64,000 nt of DNA. Source: Phycomyces blakesleeanus NRRL 1555(-) (taxonomy: Eukaryota > Mucoromycota > Mucoromycetes > Mucorales > Phycomycetaceae). The notes under the pieces were generated by a model that saw only the letters and a program-made list of their open reading frames with translations, made no database searches and was not told the origin of the DNA. Position numbers and translations under genes: made by a program. The stretch lies in the NCBI RefSeq assembly GCF_001638985.1, contig NW_017265150.1, forward strand, positions 938,984-1,002,983. The letters are read 5' to 3'. Of this stretch, positions 55,774 through 64,000 are shown piece by piece (within the stretch, counting starts at the first letter, position 1; every line of letters begins with the position of its first letter).

Positions 55774-58700
55774 TTACAGTTTGATATATCTCAATTTTCC
55801 AGCAGTACTTTTCATGTCTTCATTGAATATATAGTATGGTGCGACTACTTTATACTTCATGGGGCATTCAACCGATTGAACCAAACCGACTTGATTCTGT
55901 ATGTCATTCAGGCTAATGACAACAAGCCTTTGCGTGGCCGAATTTGTGTCCATGATCACAACAGGTATATTGCTGTCATATTCAGCTACTGAGTGTTCCT
56001 TCATTACATTCACCAACACGAGGAACTGCCTGCAGCTCTCGTCATCAAAAGGGTTGTGCGTGAAATAAAACAATACAGAACCAACGTACCAGAGGGTATG
56101 ACTAGAATTCACAATGAGTATTAGTTTTATTTACATCGGGATGTTTGACTCATAGATTGACTCACTTTTGATAAATGGCATTGATTCTCACATAGTGATT
56201 TCCACGACGAACTTCAGATCTCTTTTGCTTGTACATCTCAGAGCCATATACATGGTTGTTGATCCAAGCACGCACAACAAGTTTGACGGTTTCCAATGTA
56301 TAGTGCAAATCAATGGGAAAAGTGCATTTTGATCGGGTATAATACGTTGTTAACTCTTTTATGAACGTGGGTATAGGAACGAATTGAGCCAAGTAACCCA
56401 ATTGGTCAAAAGGACTCCACAACTGATGGTTTTGGCTGTGTGGGGAAGAGAGGGGAAGCTCCAAGTAATCGTCGAGAGATGTTTGATTTGACTTGATGGG
56501 ATCCAGCTGCTGTTCTATGTTGAATGCACAATTCAAGTAACCACGTATCGCGAGCCGTTCGACCAAGTTTCCAGCATTTTTACCGCAGAATACTCTACTT
56601 TTGATCAGTTTCAAGTATCTTCCGATCGTTCTTTCCATAGATCTAGTGCTGTACACCCGGAGATTTCCAACCTTCCTTGTCATATACCCAATGTGTGTTA
56701 AGTAATGGTTTACTGGAGAAAATACACTTATAGATATGTTGTTTTTGGTGATCTCAGCTTGCAAAAACTGGTGCCAGATACTAAAGTGACTATAGATAAA
56801 GAAAGGTAAGCATCAGCATTATTATTATTATTATTAAAAAAAAAGCTAGAGAATACATTAAAGCTTACTTTTCCATTTCAACAATTAACTCCTCATTCAA
56901 GTTCCATTGTAGCGAAATAGAACAACCTCTCACCAAAGCAAGAAGTGCTTTTTGAGTAGCAACTTTTGTGAAAAGAGGTACAAGGAGAGTAGGGACTACA
57001 TACAATAAAAGATCGATATAATCAATTGCCCTCGTGCCTTCGGTCTTAAGCATCAGATTATCCCAACTGCCTTGAAATGAAACAGGGATTTTTGATCGGG
57101 ACAATTCGATACACTGACCGGCTGACAATACATCCTTTTTTTGCAAGGAAAAGGTATATCGATCCTTTAGGAGAAGAGACCCGTCAGCAGTTCTTGGGTA
57201 GTAATTATTGGTAGATGTGGTAGTATTCGATAGCACTATTAGCTTGTGGACAAGCTTTCCTATACCATGTCCAATTAAGTGCATCTCATCCAGACCATAG
57301 AAGGAAGACCCAGTAAAGGTAGGTAGCCGTGCAAAGATGTTGGGCTCTTGAATGTTAGTATTCTGTATATATAAAAAAGTATTTATTAGTATATTGTTTT
57401 TATTTTTATTAATATTTCTCTCTTTTTCGGGTAGTGATGTACTTACAGTGTTGCCATTAACAAAGTCGATCTTTGGCCTTAGAGGAGCACTGCAGTTTTT
57501 AAAGTACATGCCTCTACCTCTTAAGGAGGCTTCACCTAATACTTCACATACACGACAACCGTATCTGGAATTGTGGCCTTTATGATGGCAATACTTTGTA
57601 ACCTATTTTGCCAATTTTGTAAGTGTCATTTTTTATTTTCTTTTTCTTTTTTCACTTACTTGGGGAATGTCTCCAGAGGCCATCACCATGTGAACTTTTC
57701 CCACAATCCTTTCACCGTCAAACTTTTTTATAATCAGCCCATATTTGCCTAAGCTAATGACTTCATCTATTATAGGTAACAAGAAAGAATCAAGATCTAC
57801 AGGCTTTCCGGGTATAATGGCAAGTTGGATAAGATATTCGTCGGTATATCTTAAAAAAAAATGTAAGTTCCTTTTATGAAAATAATAATAATAATAATAA
57901 TAATAAAATCAAATGATAGAAGCTAGTTCTATTACCTTATTGATGGATCATAATTCAAAATCATCACATGTACAATGGTCAATTGCTGCTTTGATTTTTT
58001 CTGGTTTACAAAACCATCCGATAACAAGGCAACAGCAATATCGTCGGGGGACTGGAAAAAGTGCTGGTCCTTTAGGGCCTTATACTCTTCTCCGTCAAAT
58101 TAATCAGACAACTCATTGGATATAAGCTGCCTGTTTGCTCTGTAATGGAGTTTCTCTCTTGTATTACCGTTGCCAAGGAGTCGAGCCAGTTGATCGCCAA
58201 GCGACATCATCTTCATTGTCTTCACCGAGACCAAAGGGGCGGGGGCATCACCTGTAGGTTCCAGAAACCTTTTACTGCCACAGTGGGAGCATTCTTCTTC
58301 GCATTGGGTATTGTTATACAGCTTACAGACATTCTCGCATATGCCATATGCGTGAGCCTTTATCGCTGTTTTTTTCTTGAGTAGGGTATTGACAGGTCCA
58401 GCCTGGAGAATTTCTGGGGAATATTCTATGGGTTTAATACAATAGTTAGCCTTTTGATATAATGCAAGATAATTTGGTTGAATATACTGTACCTTTTGAG
58501 AGTTTATCGTGGTCTCGGAATACCGTGTTCATCAGATTGACGAGCTGACGATGGCACTCAGTAGGTACATTGAATGAAGTTACAATATCATACAGCTCAA
58601 TACTCAACAATTGTGAAGTAGTGAAGGTATTCTCGGTAAAGATATTATCACCGTATACATGTCCTTCATCACCAGCTTCAAAATTACATGATGCTTTATA

Positions 58701-59011
58701 CGTTCTTGGTTGGAATGGGTCAAAGGGTATGTCTGTCAAACACAATTAGTATTCAAAAGGTTGATTTTACTGGTAGATTAATCTAAATTTGTACCTTCTG
58801 TTATATTGTCATCTATGAGAGGTAACAAGTCCTTATCATTCAAGGAAATATGAGTAGAAGAACCAGCAGAAAAGGCAGAACTAGTATTTTTTTTATGGAT
58901 TCGTTTGTGGTTCTGGAGCTGTTTACTTGTAAAGCAATCCAAGTTACACACGTCACAAATGTATGAAGAAATGTCATTGGAACTTCTTGCTCTTTTGTTT
59001 GATGGGTTCAT
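55774..59011 (-). pseudogene. C2H2 zinc-finger, tnp2-like transposase; 8 exons, one stop
   Basis: Exons by hand: 59011-58795, 58732-58493, 58425-57936, 57849-57660, 57602-57447, 57362-56869, 56789-56166, 56101-55774. All introns are GT-AG and phases agree, giving 912 codons. Exon 1 holds a canonical C2H2 finger (CDVCNLDCFTSKQLQNHKRI plus H). Exon 3 has a zinc ribbon (CEEECSHCGSKRF). Exon 5 has CHHKGHNSRYGCRVC, like the tnp2 GH-GCR-C segment. Exon 6 has TFTGSSFYGLDEMHLIGHG. Exon 7 has RVYSTRSMERTIGRYLKLI. A single in-frame TAA at 58100-58102 breaks exon 3. The family is common in Mucorales as transposase-domain proteins (from memory). Confidence 0.82.
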
Positions 59012-59289
59012 TTTGATAAAAAGTATGTGTTTGTGATGTGAGAGGTTTGTATATAATAAATGTTATTATCTAAAGCTTTAAATAAATCATATACTGCTCT
59101 TTTTATACTTTTTTTTCCAATTTGAGAAGAAAAGCTATTGCTGGTCAGAAACAATGTTATTGGTCTTATAATTGCATGAGTTTCTTTAGGTTCACAATAT
59201 TTTTTTCTTTTGTTCTTATTTCTATAAGTAATTGTCTTTCTTTCCCCTATTTTTTTTTACTTTATTTTATCCTCGCGAACATTTACAAC

Positions 59290-59969
59290 ATGAACGACAT
59301 CTCTGAAAACATCAATCTGACCACAGTGAGATCTGTAGTTCGTGAATAACTCTCTGATATTCGGGCTTCTGTTGCCAAAATTGCGGAAACTGTTACCAGC
59401 CAGCAACAGTTTGTAAGAGAAGACATATCGCACAGCTTTCATGCAGGTAATGCAAGCATAATATATTATTTTGTATAATATTTACTTATAAAATCACTTT
59501 ATTAAAAGGTGAACAAAGTGCCACACAAGCCAGAATGTCTTACTTTGTAAATCATCCAGATGATAGAGGAGTAAGCCATATTCCTGTTACAATGACACAG
59601 GCTCGTGTTGACTTTATCCCAACAAGAACCAACAAGACACCAAGTGCAACTTTCAGGATCAATGCACTGATAAATTTTCTGTGGAAGAAGCAACGGGGAA
59701 CAGATTTTAATGTATCCGCAGAAGAGCAGAAGCTCATTAGACTCCAGTTCCACATGTATACAAGGCAATGCCGACGTATCATGCGTGAAGATGGCATTTT
59801 AGAGACGAACTGGGGAAAATTGAGTAGTCAACAAAAGTTGTACTACTCCTTGAGACTCGAGGAGTTAATTTTGAATTATCAGTTCGCTTTACACAAATGC
59901 AGAGGTCAACGGGCTGCTACTCTTCTCCTTCAAGAAATGATGAAGGCTGAACACCAAACAGAGAAGTGA
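59290..59969 (+). pseudogene. Small accessory gene of the 55-61 kb element, one stop
   Basis: Exon 1 is 59290-59446 and exon 2 is 59509-59969, joined in phase by a GT-AG intron; 205 codons. The only lesion is TAA at 59347 (codon 20), in a position that reads ...VVRE-stop-LSDIRASVAKIAE, consistent with a former CAA. The N-terminus is coiled-coil-like. The C-terminal part is basic and helical (ALINFLWKKQRGTDFN, FHMYTRQCRRIMRED, LEELILNYQFALHKC). It is divergent from the transposase-like gene with 280 bp between starts, so they may share a promoter. Function unknown; a DNA-binding partner of the transposase is a guess. Confidence 0.6.
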
Positions 59970-61514
59970 CAAATCATACATATTAAATTTAGTGTCATGC
60001 AAGATATTTCATTAATACTTTTCTTTATTAAAAAATATGCTGGCAAAGTTAAGCAGAGAAGTTCAAGAAGAAGAGTTGAGGTATGTATAGATTGTTCAAA
60101 CGTAAAACTTAATACACTAACAAAACTATTTTTTTAAAAGTAGCCTTGGTGGGGCAGAAAGTAGTGTGGCATTCTCACCACCAAGAAGAAACATGTGGAG
60201 CCGTCGTATTTAAAAAAAAAAGAAATTCCTTGTTATTTCTGTCTTCCACAACAATAAAAAATAATTATCTTTACAATCTCCCTTTTTTTTTAATCAATGA
60301 CAAATTGACTCATTTCCTCTACTTTCTTCCTTTGCTTTTCAAGTAATCACATTCAAACAACATGCACCACTCAAACTTCAAGACACTCTTGATATAAAAT
60401 TACTACAATTGTGCATTGATTTTAAAAAAAAAACTAATGCAACTAGAAAAACATATTTTTTATAGTTTTTTTCAAGCAGCTACTATATAGTATATTCTCG
60501 ACTTTCTTTCACAAAATACAGTCAATGTAAGTTATGGTCTTATTAAAGTGATATTGTATAGGGTATACTAAACAATCTGGCTAGCTATTAGTGAGTAGGT
60601 GCTTCTAATTACTTGGGACTTGTGCTGCAGCATGGTAGCTACCACACAATCATTGAATGCAAACAAATTATAAGGGTATGCTTACTGGGCTATGCGTATT
60701 TACTTTGTATATTAACTTATTTTTGTAGACTTCGTCTTTAATCACAATTACTTGAAACTGTTAATGAATATACTTGAGGTAATTACAAAAAAATACTTTT
60801 AAGTACGTATATTCATAGTATTCTTTACTTTAGCTTTACACAATACTGGAACAGAATTGCTTGAATGTTCTTTTAATAGAAAAGCATCAACAATTATAAT
60901 TCATAATGAAGAGTCCCGTCATCCATAGCTGGTATATCTAAAGGCATGTATTACTCATATAACTATTATAAGAGTTAGTATATGTGCAAGATATATTACT
61001 AGTATTATTATTAAGCTTATATATGGATATGCATCCTTATATGCCGTGTTAAAGACATAGTATACCATATTATATTATATAGTCCATCGTATAGTTCATT
61101 GTATATTCTATTGTATATTCTATTGTAAATCCTACTGTGCAGCAAGCTTATGAATAAAAATAAAATCCATCAAATTTACTACCAATTTCTCTATATATTG
61201 ATTTACTACCATACTTTTACTACCAATCTGTCTGAAACTAAGTCAATCAAACATGCTGCTTTATTATTCAATTAATTAGTGGCAAGCATAGCTCATTTAC
61301 CACCAATTTTACCTACTTTAACGTAGTGTGGCGAGCCACCAAATTTCATGCAAATTAGTAGTATTGCCACACCAACTTCATTCATATTGTATAGGGCTAC
61401 TTTTACTTATATATATACACGTCTTTAATGAATTAAATGATATATACTTTATTTCAGGTTAAATAAAAATAAAATGTATTAATTGTTAAAAAACAACTTT
61501 TTTCTTTGACAAAA
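59970..61514. other. AT-rich region ending in the element's right terminus
   Basis: No gene seen. From 61180 to 61300 the motif TTTACTACCA recurs three times as a subterminal direct repeat, and GTGGCGAGCCAC at 61329-61340 is a small palindrome. ATATTGTATAGGG occurs at both 60552 and 61385. Confidence 0.45.
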
Positions 61515-61813
61515 TCATTTTGTGTATTCGTTGATTGTGATTTGAGATACATCACAGAGACCCTTTTCTTTCAATTGCTTCAACATCTTATTCCAAGCTG
61601 ATTTGGTCATCTAATGTACTAAGGTAAGGCCGTTGATCATGCATAGTGGCTGCTTATAGTATTTACCTTTCGCAGTATTGACCGGTTGATGATACGAAAG
61701 AACAGAATAATTGTATCACTGCCAAAGCTCGTAATAATAGTCTGCATGTGATCACCATGCAGACACATGTTTACCATCTTGACCATCGTGTCTTTATCAG
61801 CATCTAAGATATG

Positions 61814-61846
<33 letters not shown>

Positions 61847-63288
61847 GCGTATGTGTTAGAGCATATATATAGATACTGTTTTAACTATAAATTACCAGGG
61901 AAGAGCATCGTCAGTGCACGTGATTTTACTCTTACAAAGTTATTATCAGAAAATTTTCTGGCACAGTACTCATATACCATTCTATACATATTAAGAAGCA
62001 TGATATTTCTGTACACCATTGCCGATTCATTTTTTTTTCTGGATTGCTCATACTGCCTGTAACAGTACAGTATGCCTTCACGCAGCCTGTTATCGTCCAT
62101 AAGCTCCAGTCCGGAGATAATACGGTCCGAATTGTCGAACAAAGTCTCATAACCAACAGTAGAGGTGACTTCTACATTGGAAAGTATGTCCTTTACCAAA
62201 CTCTCAAACTTTTTTTTAGGAAGAGACTTTAGCTTTTCAATGCCTATCAATTTATTTAAGTATAATATACTATCATTTGATTATTAAAGGATCATACCTT
62301 TTACAATGTCTTTAATTGTATTTTCTATACTCTCTGTTCTAGCAAGCACTTTCTATCTCGACAAAAAAAAAGATTAAAATGTGTAAATTTAAGATCTACA
62401 TATAAATATATATCTTACTTTTGTTTTGTTTCTAGGCAATGAAATCTTAGTTGTGCCTTGAATGTCAGAACGAATTCGTCTTCTTGCTATACATATACAT
62501 ATTATTAATCAGTCTTCATTATATATATATATATATATAAATATATATACGTTTACGGGTAAAGACTTTGGTTGCTGGTGGCTCTGGTGGCTCGTCACTG
62601 AGATCCACAGTAGAGGTCCCCGACTCCTCGGAATCAGTATCCAAAGCGTCTTGAAGCGATGATTCTTGCTCAGGCAAATTCTCGATGGGCTATATATAAA
62701 ATTATTTTAAAATTAACATTATTACATGTTATTAAATAAGAAATGTATCTTTTTTTGGGGGAGAGTTACTTTGTTATTTTCTTGTTCAAAGGCAACCGGT
62801 GCATCTAAGTCTTTGGTATAAATAATCAAATTTGAGTATATGCGCATAAAATAAAGAATTGATGCATTGAATATACATTTACCTTCTACCTCAACCTTAA
62901 TTAGCACATTAAGATTGTTGGCCACAGCAAAGATAACTGAAATGATGTTATCTTGGGACTCTATCGATGTGTTTAGTGTATGTATCCATATATAAATATA
63001 CACTTTGTACCATTTTTTAATATATCAGTAATTTGACTGATTTTCAAAACAAGTTCAGAGTTACTCATATCAATATCGGAAACTAAAGAAGAGGTCTGGC
63101 TGTTAAGATATAGAACTAACCAAAAAAACTGTATAAATGATAAATTTTAATTTAATTTTTAATTTTTAATTTTTAATTTTTAATTTTTAATTTTTAATTT
63201 TTAATTTTTAATTTTTAATTTTTTAATTTTTTAATTTTTTAATTTTTTTTATGTAAAATAGAATACTATTGAACTTACATTCAGACAT
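61515..63288 (-). CDS. Ten-exon gene of unknown function, fully open (358 aa)
   Basis: Exons by hand: 63288-63279, 63115-63011, 62960-62883, 62810-62770, 62689-62551, 62486-62419, 62352-62298, 62243-61896, 61803-61667, 61610-61515. Every intron is GT-AG, most are 50-90 nt, phases agree, and 1077 nt give 358 codons plus stop. The protein has a Ser/acidic N-terminal third (DTDSEESGTSTVDLSDEPPE), a basic patch (TRKRPRRRIRSDIQ, nuclear-signal-like), then a helical domain (KFESLVKDILSNVEVTS, LREGILYCYRQYEQS, LLNMYRMVYEYCARKF) ending in MTKSAWNKMLKQLKEKGL. No family recognised. Intact splicing beside decayed neighbours suggests a host gene or a young element gene. Confidence 0.7.
61813..61855 (+). 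repeat. (TA)n/(TATG)n microsatellite in an intron
   Basis: Dinucleotide TA run followed by TATG units, within or beside the intron before exon 9 of the ten-exon gene. Confidence 0.85.
63149..63249 (+). repeat. (TTTTTAA)n tandem repeat in intron 1
   Basis: About thirteen 7-8 bp units of TTTTTAA filling most of the first intron of the ten-exon gene. Confidence 0.9.
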
Positions 63289-64000
63289 TAGAAATTAGAG
63301 TGGAAAGGAGAGAGAGTTAAAAGAGAAACAAAAATGATCGATAATAAATTAGGAAACATTTCATATACATGTGTGACATGCCATTAGACCAATAATATGA
63401 ATAGTAGATTGACTCTCAGCCATTTTTGAGTCGATCGTTATTGATATGACAGGGATATAAATATGTTTTATTCTCTTGCTTTTTTTTTATTGTTTTTTGA
63501 ATATATAAAAAAAATCGATTTTAAACTGGTTGGTCTACCGAAAGAAAGGAATCATATTTCTCCCAAAGCATGTACGAAATATATATATAAAAAAAGATGC
63601 GGTGAGTAAGATTAAAGCACAATAAGGTATGGGAAGGTAAGGCAAAGGTCAAAAGAGCAAAAGATCATAATATTTAAATATATTAATGTATAATATTCGC
63701 ACTGTTTTTCCGAGCAAAAAAAAAACAATTAAAAATCTTTGCAGGACTAACAGAATTTCTTTTTTGTACATTTACATTATCTGAATATCTAATTATTGAT
63801 CAAAAATGGAACTTAAAGAAGACCAATTTTCTTCATAGAGAAAAATTACAGAAAAAAAATTGAAACACCCACAGCGCAGTGCTCTACGCAGAGCTTTTTA
63901 ATACTCTTTTGTGATTATTATTCTGTTTGGATTTCAAGTTGTCTTTCTTTTTTTTTGGCTTTATAAGTTTGAATTGCAAATAAATTTAAAAAATCTTTGT
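63289..64000. other. Upstream AT-rich region, no gene
   Basis: Likely 5' flank of the ten-exon gene. A small stem-loop GCTCT-ACGC-AGAGC followed by T5 lies at 63880-63899. Nothing else is supported. Confidence 0.4.

Larger units (their letters stand above)
55153..61386. mobile_element. DNA transposon with C2H2/tnp2-like transposase, ~6.2 kb
   Basis: Left end TGAATGAAATTGGTGTGG and right end (reverse complement) TGAATGAAGTTGGTGTGG agree over about 26-30 bp with a few mismatches. TA lies outside each end. It contains a spliced transposase-like gene (minus) and a divergent small gene (plus). Left end CACTATGAATG could also be read as a CACTA-type terminus, but the outer triplets do not match, so the superfamily is unsettled. 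Confidence 0.55.

Noticed and set aside
63880..63899. Stem-loop GCTCT-ACGC-AGAGC plus T5 as a histone-type or polymerase III terminator
   Set aside because: Short stem, no gene pointing into it, and T runs are common in this AT-rich flank.
1..64000. CRISPR arrays, bacterial operons, ribosome binding sites or riboswitches
   Set aside because: Spliced genes, TATA boxes, a eukaryotic tRNA with internal promoter and eukaryotic transposons show this is nuclear eukaryotic DNA. The tandem repeats lack regular spacers.

Overview
This 64-kb window is AT-rich eukaryotic DNA made almost wholly of transposable elements. I read it as a fungal genome, most likely Mucoromycota (Mucorales type). The reasons are short GT-AG introns, tnp2-type CACTA genes, a DIRS-like element, a MULE fused to an OTU protease, and a spliced C2H2/tnp2-like transposase of a kind common in that group. 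The lineage is an inference. The only clear host gene is a tRNA-Val(AAC) at 11264-11337.

Layout. (1) 1-11278: at least three head-to-tail, minus-strand units of one LINE with an exact 5235-bp period, ending in the tRNA-Val gene. The first 15 nt of that tRNA recur at each inner junction. (2) 11338-15330: 57-bp tandem repeats, two foldback palindromes, a dead Tc1/mariner inserted at TA inside a foldback arm, and a second dead Tc1. (3) 15527-19920: an N-terminal transposase fragment and an intact 510-aa DD34E transposase gene with a long repeat-rich leader. (4) about 19950-31436: a degenerate minus-strand Helitron split by a 6459-bp CACTA element (20986-27444) with 3-bp TTA target duplications. 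(5) 31850-38754: 69-bp repeats, a second copy of the DD34E element broken by another CACTA (from 34112), whose spliced tnp2 gene reads open for 969 codons and holds a solo LTR in an intron. (6) 38755-42457: a degenerate DIRS-like element with inverted terminal repeats, then a possible solo LTR. (7) 43052-53895: a MULE with 9-bp target duplications encoding FAR1/MULE/SWIM domains fused to an OTU protease. It is interrupted by a 6.1-kb DD34E composite (47627-53772) with 250-bp terminal inverted repeats that carries a candidate PD-(D/E)XK-like gene and a MITE. (8) 54388-55150: the 5' fragment of a third CACTA. (9) about 55153-61386: a TIR-bounded element with an 8-exon C2H2/tnp2-like gene and a divergent small gene, each carrying one stop codon. 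(10) 61515-63288: a ten-exon minus-strand gene of unknown function that reads open throughout (358 aa).

Insertion order can be read from the nesting: Helitron before CACTA-1; second DD34E copy before CACTA-2 before solo LTR; MULE before composite; foldback before Tc1; CACTA-3 fragment before the 55-61 kb element. Most coding units carry one to a few stops or frameshifts. Those that read open are the 510-aa DD34E transposase, the CACTA-2 transposase, the ten-exon gene, LINE ORF2 of unit B (apart from one N) and LINE ORF1 of unit C.
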